Assembly: GCA_003233535.1 (NCBI GenBank)
Contig: QIMA01000378.1
Coordinates: 1 to 12,283 of the forward strand
DNA: 12,283 nt
Direction: 5' to 3'
From: Rhodanobacteraceae bacterium
GTDB taxonomy: Bacteria; Pseudomonadota; Gammaproteobacteria; Xanthomonadales; SZUA-5
The notes under the pieces were generated by a model. That model made no database searches. It was not told where the DNA came from and saw nothing but the letters and a program-made list of their open reading frames with translations. Within the stretch, counting starts at the first letter, position 1, and each line of letters starts with the position of its first letter. Positions 1 to 6,355 of the stretch are shown here, piece after piece. The position numbers and the translations under genes are program-made.

Positions 1-217
1 TGGTAATTACGCTCATCATCACCAGACCGGGGACGATGAACTCCATGTAGCGATAGCCACCCATCTCGCCTATACGGCTCCCGATCAAGTTGCCGAAGAT
101 GACGAAATACAGGGTCATCATTATCGCCGGCGGTACCAGCGTCTGCGGCCAGATGCGCAAGATGCGGACGACTTCGCGACGCACGATGGTGGAAAAAGCG
201 ACCCAGTGGATGTTCAT
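1..217 (-). CDS. yadH: ABC-2 type exporter permease, YadH-like (C-terminus cut off by window edge)
   Basis: Integral membrane subunit of an ABC-2 exporter that would pair with the ATPase encoded just upstream on the same strand. Only the first 72 codons are in the window. They read as a short cytoplasmic N-terminus (MNIHWVAF), an amphipathic arginine-rich stretch ending in RILRIWPQTLVPP at residues 19-31, a first hydrophobic segment at about 32-45 (MMTLYFVIFGNLIGS follows the PPAI turn), and the start of a second one (FIVPGLVMMSVIT, about 60-72). This order and wording match E. coli YadH nearly residue for residue, which also fixes the ATG at 215-217. No Shine-Dalgarno is visible. The leader is pyrimidine-rich on the coding strand because a 7-bp tandem repeat begins about 10 nt upstream. 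Substrate unknown. Assignment is strong from the N-terminus and the yadG neighbour. Confidence 0.88.
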   Translation of the reverse strand, partial: MNIHWVAFSTIVRREVVRILRIWPQTLVPPAIMMTLYFVIFGNLIGSRIGEMGGYRYMEFIVPGLVMMSVIT

Positions 218-227
218 GAGCGCAGAA

Positions 228-258
228 GGGCTGAGGGCTGAGGGCTGAGAGCTGAGAG
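228..258. repeat. 7-bp tandem repeat in the yadG-yadH spacer
   Basis: Three exact copies of GGGCTGA (228-234, 235-241, 242-248), then a one-base variant GAGCTGA (249-255) and a partial copy. It occupies a third of the 91-nt gap between the yadG stop and the yadH start. On the mRNA strand it reads as TCAGCCC units, ending about 10 nt before the yadH ATG. A 7-nt period does not preserve any reading frame, so it is not coding. Copy number could vary by slippage. Confidence 0.85.
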
Positions 259-308
259 AAAAACCAGAGCGCTCCGAACCATGTTGTCGCTTGGCTCAGT
301 GAACAACT

Positions 309-1235
309 TCATGCTGCCTCCTCTTTGCTGGTCAGCCGCATAAACAGTTCTTCGAGTCGATTGGACTTGTTGCGCATCGATACCACCTTGATCCCGACCT
401 TATCCAGCGCGGCGAAAAGCTGGTTCAGCTCCGACCCGCGCGGCAGCTCGACCTCTAGGCAGCTGTCATCCGGGCGCTGCAGCTGATAGCCGGCGATCTC
501 GGGCAGTAGTCTGATCGGCTGGGCCAAGTCCATCACGAAGGTCTCCCTATCCAGCGTCGACAGCAAGGCCTTGGTGCTGGATCGCTTGATGATCGTGCCG
601 TGGTCAATAATGGCGACGTTGCGGCACAGGCTCTCGGCCTCTTCTAGATAATGGGTGGTGAGAATGACGGTCGTGCCTGTGCGGTTGAGTTCACGCAGAT
701 AGGCCCACATAGAGCGGCGAATCTCGATGTCCACACCGGCCGTAGGCTCGTCCAAGATCAGCAGTTTCGGCTGGTTGACCATGGCACGGGCAATCATCAA
801 CCGCCGCTTCATGCCGCCAGATAAGGTGCGACTCACTGCATCGCGCTTGTCCCACAGCGTCAGTGCCTTGAGATACTTCTCGGCCCGCTGTTCGGCGACT
901 TTGCGCGGAACGCCGTAGAAACCGGCCTGATTGACCACAATGTCAAAAGGCTTCTCGAACTGATTGAAATTGAACTCCTGCGGCACCAATCCAATCATCG
1001 ACTTCACCGCGCCACGCTGGGTGCGCAGATCATTGCCGAATACGCTGACGTCACCGCCGCCGAGGTTGACCAGGGAGGAGATTATTCCGATCAGCGTTGA
1101 TTTACCGGCCCCGTTGGGCCCAAGCAGGGCAAAGAAATCGCCCTGCTCGACCTCCAGCGAAACGTCGCTTAGGGCCTGTACTCCATTGCCGTAGGTCTTG
1201 GTTAGGCCACGGGCTTCTAATGCGAATGTGCTCAC
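309..1235 (-). CDS. yadG: ABC transporter ATP-binding protein, YadG-like
   Basis: Cytoplasmic nucleotide-binding subunit that would power the YadH-like permease encoded immediately downstream. The 308 residues carry a complete ABC domain: Walker A GPNGAGKS at 39-46, Q-loop glutamine in LVPQEFNFN at about 83-91, signature LSGGMKRR at 138-145, Walker B LLILDEP at 158-164, and the switch histidine in TTHYLEEA at 193-200. The C-terminal part (about 220-308) ends with SMRNKSNRLEELFMRL, which is typical of YadG. Size and sequence track E. coli YadG throughout. The start is a GTG at 1233-1235, chosen because the protein then begins like its relatives; an AGGT lies about 8 nt upstream. Gene order ATPase then permease agrees with E. 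coli. The exported substrate is not established. Confidence 0.93.
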   Translation of the reverse strand: MSTFALEARGLTKTYGNGVQALSDVSLEVEQGDFFALLGPNGAGKSTLIGIISSLVNLGGGDVSVFGNDLRTQRGAVKSMIGLVPQEFNFNQFEKPFDIVVNQAGFYGVPRKVAEQRAEKYLKALTLWDKRDAVSRTLSGGMKRRLMIARAMVNQPKLLILDEPTAGVDIEIRRSMWAYLRELNRTGTTVILTTHYLEEAESLCRNVAIIDHGTIIKRSSTKALLSTLDRETFVMDLAQPIRLLPEIAGYQLQRPDDSCLEVELPRGSELNQLFAALDKVGIKVVSMRNKSNRLEELFMRLTSKEEAA

Positions 1236-1303
1236 AGATATAAACCTGAATGATGAAAACCGGTAAGGCCGAGCGCGAGAGACGACAGCGCGTCGGGTCG
1301 CGT

Positions 1304-1309
1304 AGTATA
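1304..1309 (-). promoter_or_regulatory. possible -10 element for yadG
   Basis: In the 129-nt divergent gap between yadG and the reductase gene, the minus strand reads TATACT about 70 nt upstream of the yadG GTG. This is one base from the sigma-70 -10 consensus. I cannot find a good -35 hexamer at 16-18 nt spacing, so this is only a candidate. No equally good plus-strand element was seen for the reductase gene. Confidence 0.22.
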
Positions 1310-1364
1310 GGCGCCCTTTCCGCGCAACCGACCCGCGCCGGTCTATTCGCCGCGCCTATCGCCT

Positions 1365-2096
1365 ATGCCTGAGCACTTCAATCTCACTCTGCGCAGCAGC
1401 CACATGCTAGCGCCAAGCGTCCGCCATCTCAGCTTCGCCCGATCCGACGGTGCACCGCTGCCCTACATCGCCGGCCAGTTTCTGCAGATCCATTTCCCTA
1501 TCGATGGGGTGGCCAACAAGCGCAGTTACTCGGTAGCTAATTCACCGGGCGCTGAGTTGCTTGATATCGCCGTTTCCTATGTCGAAGGCGGAGCGGCGAC
1601 TGCGCTGCTGTCTGCGCTACTAGAGGGTCAACAGATCGAGGTCAGTGGGCCCTATGGCCGCTTCTGCCTGCAGCCCAAAGACCAGAACAAGCGCTATTTG
1701 TTGATTGGCACCGGCACCGGAGTCACGCCCTATAGAGCAATGCTCCCCGGACTAGCTCAGGCGCATGAAGAGCGCGGTATCGAAGTCGCTGTGCTGTTCG
1801 GTTCACGTAACGCCAGCGAGGTGCTTTACGCCAAAGAGTTTGAGGCCTTTGCTCGGTTACATCCCTGGTTCCGCTTTATCCCGTGTCTGTCGCGGGAGCC
1901 GCGAGATTGCGGCTGGGCCGAGGATCGACGTGGCTACGTGCAGGACGCATTGAGCGACCTGCAGCCAAACGTGGAAACCGACACTGCTTATTTGTGCGGC
2001 AACCCGAATATGGTTGACGCCTGCTTTGAGCAGCTCAAACAGGCAGGGTTGCCGGTTCCGAAGATTCGCCGCGAGAAATATATTTCTTCCCGATGA
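1365..2096 (+). CDS. Ferredoxin-NADP reductase-type FAD/NAD(P)H oxidoreductase
   Basis: A 243-residue single-chain flavoenzyme of the FNR superfamily, probably cytoplasmic, moving electrons between NAD(P)H and a one-electron carrier such as ferredoxin or flavodoxin. Visible landmarks: FAD-binding barrel with KRSYSVAN (RSYS at 53-56), the flavin phosphate loop GGAATALLSAL at 75-85, SGPYGRF at 94-100, the NAD(P) loop GTGTGVTP at 115-122, LFGSRN at 144-149, and the nicotinamide-side CGNPNMV at 211-217. There is no 2Fe-2S cysteine cluster and no extra domain. The tail ends REKYISSR, near but not identical to the VEKYW-type end of bacterial Fpr, so I do not assign a symbol. The start fits the family's usual N-terminus but has no Shine-Dalgarno. 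The stop overlaps the next gene's ATG (ATGA), so the two are probably co-translated. Confidence 0.85.
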   Translation: MPEHFNLTLRSSHMLAPSVRHLSFARSDGAPLPYIAGQFLQIHFPIDGVANKRSYSVANSPGAELLDIAVSYVEGGAATALLSALLEGQQIEVSGPYGRFCLQPKDQNKRYLLIGTGTGVTPYRAMLPGLAQAHEERGIEVAVLFGSRNASEVLYAKEFEAFARLHPWFRFIPCLSREPRDCGWAEDRRGYVQDALSDLQPNVETDTAYLCGNPNMVDACFEQLKQAGLPVPKIRREKYISSR

Positions 2097-3067
2097 ATAA
2101 GGTACTGGTGACCGGCGCCGCCGGATTTATTGGCACCTACGTATCTCGCGCGCTGGCGCAGCGTGGCGATCGAGTGGTGGGCGTAGACAGCTTCAACGAC
2201 TACTACGATCCGCAGCTCAAGCACGACCGTGTCGCGGCGCTGCTGACACCGCTTGATGTGCACGTGCAACAAGTCGACGTCGCCGATGCGGCGGCGGTCG
2301 ATCGGCTTTTCGCCGAGCACCAGCCCGACCGCATCGTGCATCTAGCCGCACAGGCCGGCGTGCGCTATTCGCTAGCGGCACCGCGCGCGTACTTGCGCGC
2401 CAATGTGGATGCTTTCCTCAACATCATTGAGGCCTGCAGGGCATATCCAGTTGAGCATTTGGCCTTCGCCAGCACCTCATCAATCTACGGCGCAACGACC
2501 GATATCCCGTATCGCGAGAGCCAAAAAGTCAGCCAGCCGGTGTCGCTTTACGCGGCCACCAAGGGCGCCAACGAATTGATGGCGCACGCCTACGCGCACC
2601 TATTCGGCATCCCAATGACCGCGCTGCGCTTTTTCACCGTCTACGGCCCGTGGGGCCGTCCAGATATGGCGCCGCTGCTGTTCACCCGTGCGGGTCTGGC
2701 TGGTCGGCCGATTACCGTATTTAACCAGGGACAGATGCGGCGTGATTTCACCCACGTCGAGGACATCAGCCGCGGCGTGCTGGGGGCCTTGGACAATGCG
2801 CCCGGCACGGAGCTAGGCGCGCCGCTGCGGGTACTCAACCTAGGCCGCGGAGAACCGGTGGATTTGCTGCGCTTTATCGAACTGATCGAACAATCTGTGG
2901 GCCAACCGATCCAGCGCCAATACACCGACATGCAACCTGGCGACATGGTCGAGACCTATGCCGACACTACAGCTGCCAAAGAACTGTTCGACTACGCGCC
3001 GAAGATCGCTATCGATGAAGGCGTGCCGCCATTGGTAGCGTGGTGCCGAGATTATTTCGGCGACTAG
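2093..3067 (+). CDS. NAD-dependent epimerase, UDP-glucuronate 4-epimerase-like
   Basis: Extended short-chain dehydrogenase of 324 residues acting on nucleotide sugars in the cytoplasm. NAD-binding GAAGFIG at 8-14, acidic FNDYYDP at 34-40, HLAAQAGVRYS at 83-93, catalytic STSSIYG at 127-133 with Y153 and K157 of the YxxxK pair (SLYAATKGAN). FFTVYGPWGRPDM at 180-192, MRRDFTHVEDI at 215-225 and MQPGDM at 280-285 are the hallmarks of UDP-glucuronate 4-epimerases, which make UDP-galacturonate for cell-surface glycans. Other C4 epimerases of the same fold cannot be excluded. Length is normal and both ends look intact. It starts inside the reductase stop codon (4-nt overlap), implying translational coupling. 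No glycosyltransferase or other surface-polysaccharide gene lies nearby, which is unusual for this family. Confidence 0.88.
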   Translation: MNKVLVTGAAGFIGTYVSRALAQRGDRVVGVDSFNDYYDPQLKHDRVAALLTPLDVHVQQVDVADAAAVDRLFAEHQPDRIVHLAAQAGVRYSLAAPRAYLRANVDAFLNIIEACRAYPVEHLAFASTSSIYGATTDIPYRESQKVSQPVSLYAATKGANELMAHAYAHLFGIPMTALRFFTVYGPWGRPDMAPLLFTRAGLAGRPITVFNQGQMRRDFTHVEDISRGVLGALDNAPGTELGAPLRVLNLGRGEPVDLLRFIELIEQSVGQPIQRQYTDMQPGDMVETYADTTAAKELFDYAPKIAIDEGVPPLVAWCRDYFGD

Positions 3068-3125
3068 CATGCTGCCCCAAAATTCCAGAAGTAAGTTGGA
3101 CATTGTCCGAGGGGGTTTGTCTGAG
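3068..3125. mobile_element. possible IS3-family end remnant
   Basis: Directly after the epimerase stop, the sequence GCTGCCCCAAAATTCCAGAA (3071-3090), followed by TTGGACATTGTCC, resembles the general form of IS3/IS2-group terminal repeats (TGCCCC...ATTTCCAGA). No matching inverted end occurs elsewhere in the window and no transposase is present, so at most this is a solo end or a decayed copy. Recognition is from memory of the pattern only. Confidence 0.25.
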
Positions 3126-3128
3126 ATC

Positions 3129-3287
3129 AGGCGCAAGCAGCTGGCGGCCCCGTTGTTATGAAAAGCGGGAGGCCCGTCCCATTAGGGCGCTGGCCCTTGC
3201 GCCTGCCGCGTCGTTGCAACCCTTTCGCTTACGTAGAGCACACCGACCTTCGTCACTGCGCCTAGCGGCAGACGCAAGGGCTGCAAC
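3129..3287. repeat. cluster of inverted repeat arms between epimerase and amidase remnant
   Basis: Non-coding stretch with several complementary segments. The arm at 3265-3281 (GCGGCAGACGCAAGGGC) is the reverse complement of 3193-3209 (GCCCTTGCGCCTGCCGC) at 16 of 17 positions, enclosing 55 nt. The same right arm, extended to TGCAAC at 3282-3287, also complements GTTGCAACCCTT beginning at 3213 with one mismatch. A further 9-bp pair is AGGCGCAAG (3129-3137) with CTTGCGCCT (3196-3204). GTTGCAAC at 3213-3220 is itself a palindrome. The pairings compete with each other. This looks like a dispersed chromosomal repeat or a non-autonomous element rather than a terminator, as no T-tract follows. Confidence 0.7.
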
Positions 3288-3306
3288 GCGGTTCGCGTGA
3301 GTTATT

Positions 3307-3640
3307 CACTCGTGTCCCTCACGGCTACTCGCTTATCTCAGCGTCGACAGTGTAGGTGCAGTGGCCGCGGCCAGCGTTTCCGACCAGCGCCGCACTGAGG
3401 GCAAGGCGCTGCATCCGCTTGACGGAATCCCGTATGCGCTCAAGGACAACATTGATGCCGCCGGCCTGGTCACTACGGCAGGCATGGCCACGCGGCGTGA
3501 ACGGCTGGCCGACGCCGCGGTGGTGTCGCGTTTACGCCGCACCGGCGCGGTACTGCTGGGCAAGCTACACATGCACGAAGCCGCACTGGGTGGCGCTGGC
3601 AGAGCGGTTTGAGAAGCTGCGCGCAGGCGCGGCCGGCTAA
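3307..3640 (+). pseudogene. amidase-signature family protein remnant, N-terminus missing and middle deleted
   Basis: From about 3325 the frame reads LLAYLSVDS, then an amidase core: HPLDGIPYALKDNIDAAGL (3414-3470), TTAGMATRR, and GAVLLGKLHMHEAALG ending near 3590. This is the first part of an amidase-signature hydrolase, including the catalytic Lys of the IPYALKDN motif. The usual N-terminal ~50 residues are absent; the frame is closed by TGA at 3298-3300 and no suitable start is seen. Near 3585-3600 the homology jumps by +1 frame to [17 protein letters not shown] and a stop at 3638-3640, which reads like the C-terminal end of such an enzyme. The glycine/serine loop with both catalytic serines and roughly 300 residues are gone. 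Left in its first frame, it stops at 3610-3612. Certainly non-functional as an amidase; the exact 5' boundary is uncertain. Confidence 0.75.
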
Positions 3641-4866
3641 GCTGCCGCCCGCCGCGTATCGGCAATCGCCATCGTTCGCGCCTGCTTGAGCGCTTCGCCG
3701 ATTGCCGATCCGACGATGCCCTTGGCCAGGATCGGTGCGGTGCTCACTGCCCTCGCTGCGGCGGCTTCAGCGAGCATTTGCGCGGCCTGTGGATAGCTTT
3801 GATCGGCTAGTCCGGTACGACCGCGCTTATCCGCTTCGCAGGACAGTGCGAAGACTTCCAGTCGCTGCGGTCGACGCATGCCGTCGAAGGCTTCGATCAG
3901 GCGCAGCGCAGTTCCCGGGCGCAGTTCGGCGTAGCGATGCAGCGTGAGGTGATGCTTGCAGGTCAGTATCGCCAGTTCACGATGTTCTCGCGGCGGCTTC
4001 AAGCGTTCGCACAGCGCTTCTAGCGGAGCCACGCCGGCGCCCTCATGTCCAGGATGACCCGGCAGATGCTCTGCCGGCGTCAGCGCCTTGCCCAAGTCGT
4101 GGGTCAACGCGCAGAAGCCCACTAAGTCGTCCCCTGGAGCGAGCAAAGCCGCTTGTTCAAGGACCAACTCGGTGTGCCAGCCGGCATCGATCTCCGGATG
4201 CCAGCTGCGTCTTTGCGGCACGCCGTATAGCGCCGCCACTTCCGGAAACAAACGCGACAAGCCACCGCAGGCACGTAGCACCTGGATGAACGCGCTGGGC
4301 CGGGCTTCACCCAGCGCACGACGCAGTTCGGCATATACCCGTTCGGACACCAAATGATCGATCTCGCCGTTGTCGACCATTTGCCGCATCAGCGCGCGCG
4401 TTTCCGGGGCGACACGAAAGCCCAGCGGCGCAAAACGGGCAGCAAAACGGGCGACCCTCAGCAGGCGCACGGGATCTTCGACGAAGGCGGGCGAAACGTG
4501 GCGCAGCCAGCGCTGCTCAAGGTCACGCGCGCCACCGTAGGGATCGACCAAGTTGCCCTGATCGTCCTGCGCCATCGCGTTGATGGTCAGATCGCGGCGC
4601 GCCAAGTCCTCTTCCACAGTGACGGCCGGGTCGGTATCGAAACTGAACCCGGCGTAGCCGCGACCGGTTTTACGCTCGGTACGGGCGAGCGCATACTCCT
4701 CGCCGGTTTGCGGGTGCAGGAACACCGGGAAGTCGGCGCCAACGGCCTTGAAGCCCTGCGCTATCATCGCCTCTGGCGTTTGCCCAACCACCATAAAATC
4801 GCGATCGACTACCGCTCGTCCCAATAGCCCGTCGCGGACCGCACCGCCCACCAAAAAACACTGCAT
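3637..4866 (-). CDS. cca: CCA-adding enzyme (tRNA nucleotidyltransferase) with HD domain
   Basis: Adds or repairs the 3'-terminal CCA of tRNAs without a template. At 409 residues it matches the E. coli multifunctional form. Nucleotidyltransferase head: FLVGGAVRD (GGAVRD at 7-12), metal-binding D21 and D23 in [27 protein letters not shown] at 51-68, RRDLTINAM at 90-98, and the nucleotide-recognition helix [16 protein letters not shown] at 130-145. The C-terminal HD domain has WHPEID at 222-227, H231, H256-D257 (THDLGK) and H271/H274. This domain gives E. coli Cca phosphatase and 2',3'-cyclic phosphodiesterase activity. The stop TAG overlaps the amidase remnant's TAA on the other strand. No clear Shine-Dalgarno precedes the ATG. 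The gene diverges from the DUF3034 gene with only 39 nt between starts. Confidence 0.96.
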   Translation of the reverse strand: MQCFLVGGAVRDGLLGRAVVDRDFMVVGQTPEAMIAQGFKAVGADFPVFLHPQTGEEYALARTERKTGRGYAGFSFDTDPAVTVEEDLARRDLTINAMAQDDQGNLVDPYGGARDLEQRWLRHVSPAFVEDPVRLLRVARFAARFAPLGFRVAPETRALMRQMVDNGEIDHLVSERVYAELRRALGEARPSAFIQVLRACGGLSRLFPEVAALYGVPQRRSWHPEIDAGWHTELVLEQAALLAPGDDLVGFCALTHDLGKALTPAEHLPGHPGHEGAGVAPLEALCERLKPPREHRELAILTCKHHLTLHRYAELRPGTALRLIEAFDGMRRPQRLEVFALSCEADKRGRTGLADQSYPQAAQMLAEAAAARAVSTAPILAKGIVGSAIGEALKQARTMAIADTRRAAA

Positions 4867-4905
4867 CCGCTAATGCGTCCGATTGCGTATCATCAAAGGG
4901 TGAGT

Positions 4906-5766
4906 ATGCCAGTCCCCAACTTCACTACCGCTATATGTACGTTCGCAATGTGCGCCGCCTGCGTAGGCAACGCCTGGGCCGATTCCGGGGCACTATTGGC
5001 GACCTCCGGCCTGCGCTCGATCGAAGGCAGCGCTGGCGGCGGTCTGACCACCTGGGCGCTGATTGCTGGTCACGCCGAGCAGGGCGAGTATGCGCTAGGA
5101 GCCGGGATCAGTCGGGCGGTTACAGATGGTTTTGCGCTGACCAGCGCGAGCGCCTATTGGAGTCAGGGCAATCGGCTGGAAGTAAGCATCGGCCGACAGA
5201 GCCTGGATCTGGACGCACTGGTCGAGATAGGAGCCACCGACCGCACCGCTGTCGCCATGGATCTTTACGGGGTCAAGTACCGTCTGGCCGGCGATCCGGT
5301 CTATGCCAGTTTCGGCCAGTTTTCCCTAGGCGCAGTGTACAAGAACAATCGCGACGCCGCATTGGTGCGCACCATTGGCGCCGATCGCGCGTCGGGCATT
5401 GATGCGTATCTAGCGTGGAGCAAGATGTGGCTGGACGGGCCCGGACACCGCAACTGGCTGCTCAATCTGACCTTGCGCGCGACCCAAGCGCACCAGCTCG
5501 GCTTGACCGGTTTTGACGACAACCACACGCTGAGCGCGGAGGGCGCAGTCGGCGTTTTCCTCAATCCGAACTGGGTCGTGGGCGCCGAGTATAGAAACAA
5601 GCCTGACCGTTTGCCTAACGTTGCCGAGGACGACTGGGCTGATCTGTATTTAGCTTGGTTTCCTAACAAACGCTGGGCGGTGGCGGTGGCCTATCTGGAT
5701 CTGGGCTCGATTGGCGGCGTCGATGACCAGCATGGGTGGTTCGCATCGGTGCAATACAATGATTAG
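4906..5766 (+). CDS. DUF3034 family protein, predicted outer-membrane beta-barrel
   Basis: Recognised as DUF3034, a proteobacterial family of unknown function. From the ATG at 4906 it has 286 residues: a signal peptide at about 1-25 (hydrophobic AICTFAMCAACVGNAWA, cleavage after AWA), then the family's opening LLATSGLRSIEGSAGGGL (31-47). The rest is alternating amphipathic strands with turn-like glycines, including YGVKYRLAGDPVY (121-133), GAEYRNKPD (226-234) and AWFPNKRWAVAVAYLDLGSI (250-269). That pattern suggests an outer-membrane barrel, although the protein ends YND rather than in an aromatic residue. The start at 4906 is favoured by AAAGGG just upstream. An in-frame ATG at 4873 would add 11 residues with two arginines and make a better-charged signal n-region, so it remains possible. 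The gene runs into the globin lipoprotein gene with an 8-nt overlap. Confidence 0.8.
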   Translation: MPVPNFTTAICTFAMCAACVGNAWADSGALLATSGLRSIEGSAGGGLTTWALIAGHAEQGEYALGAGISRAVTDGFALTSASAYWSQGNRLEVSIGRQSLDLDALVEIGATDRTAVAMDLYGVKYRLAGDPVYASFGQFSLGAVYKNNRDAALVRTIGADRASGIDAYLAWSKMWLDGPGHRNWLLNLTLRATQAHQLGLTGFDDNHTLSAEGAVGVFLNPNWVVGAEYRNKPDRLPNVAEDDWADLYLAWFPNKRWAVAVAYLDLGSIGGVDDQHGWFASVQYND

Positions 5767-6241
5767 CCTTCGAATTTGCGCTCTGACTGGGTTCGCGCTG
5801 CTGCTCTTGGCTTGCGCCACAACGCCCAAAGAAGGCCTGTATCAGGCACTGGGCGAAGGCCCCGGCATTGCCTCATTGGTCAACGAAGCCGTTCACCGCA
5901 GCCACGCCGACCCACGTTTTGGCGAGCTTTTTAGCGAGGCCGACCTGGACAACTTGCGCAGCCAACTCAACAGCCAGATCTGCGAGTTGGCCGACGGACC
6001 CTGCGTCTATGAGGGTTTGTCGATGGCCGAAGCCCACAGCGGGATGCAAATAAGTCGCGCCGAATTCAACTGGTTTGTCGAACACACCCGCGATGCGATG
6101 ACCGCATTGGGCTACTCGGTAGGCACACAGAATCGGCTGTTGGCACGGCTGGCGCCGATGCGGGCTGAAATCTTGAGCGACACCGATATGCCTGCGCAGA
6201 TGCCGGAAGAGCCCGTAGATCCGCTGGGTATGGGCGATTAG
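5759..6241 (+). CDS. Lipoprotein with group 1 truncated-hemoglobin domain
   Basis: 160 residues. Residues 1-18 form a lipoprotein signal peptide with lipobox LLAC and Cys19. Residue 20 is Ala, so by the Lol sorting rule the protein should be anchored to the outer membrane, facing the periplasm. Residues 27-140 align to truncated globins: GLYQALGEGPGI (27-38), HADPRFGELF (49-58), GPCVYEG (80-86), the proximal haem ligand H93 in AEAHSGMQIS, and LARLAPMRAEIL (128-139). An acidic, proline-rich tail ends the chain. Set against mycobacterial TrHbN, the B9-B10 Phe-Tyr pair is Ala44-Val45, and E7/E11 appear to be Leu66/Leu70. No distal hydrogen-bond donor is evident. The start at 5759 is chosen because it places the signal peptide at the N-terminus. 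It overlaps the DUF3034 stop (ATGATTAG), implying coupled translation. Role unknown; haem binding is inferred. Confidence 0.82.
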   Translation: MISLRICALTGFALLLLACATTPKEGLYQALGEGPGIASLVNEAVHRSHADPRFGELFSEADLDNLRSQLNSQICELADGPCVYEGLSMAEAHSGMQISRAEFNWFVEHTRDAMTALGYSVGTQNRLLARLAPMRAEILSDTDMPAQMPEEPVDPLGMGD

Positions 6242-6355
6242 CCGGGGCAAAGGCTTGGAGCTTGCCTAAAAAACCGAAAGGCTCGGAACAGTCCGTCTTT
6301 GAGCGCGCCGCGGCCTCGGTTGCGAGAGCAATGCGGTTGGCCACCGGTTGTGTCG

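Noticed and set aside
1988..2341. Minus-strand ORF across the reductase-epimerase junction
   Set aside because: Antisense to two well-supported genes and without recognisable motifs.
3193..3287. Integron attC site
   Set aside because: The arms are long and complementary, but the ends do not carry the RYYYAAC/GTTRRRY core sites in the required arrangement, and no integrase or cassette is nearby.
3040..3300. Small plus-strand ORF after the epimerase gene
   Set aside because: It begins inside the epimerase gene in another frame and runs through the repeat arms with an arginine/alanine-rich product lacking motifs.
5711..5758. Longer start for the globin lipoprotein
   Set aside because: It would bury the signal peptide and lipobox behind 16 polar residues within the DUF3034 coding region.
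6245..6275. Terminator after the globin gene (GGCAA...TTGCC followed by TAAAAAA)
   Set aside because: The stem is only 5 bp with an 11-nt loop, and the run after it is A rather than T on the coding strand.
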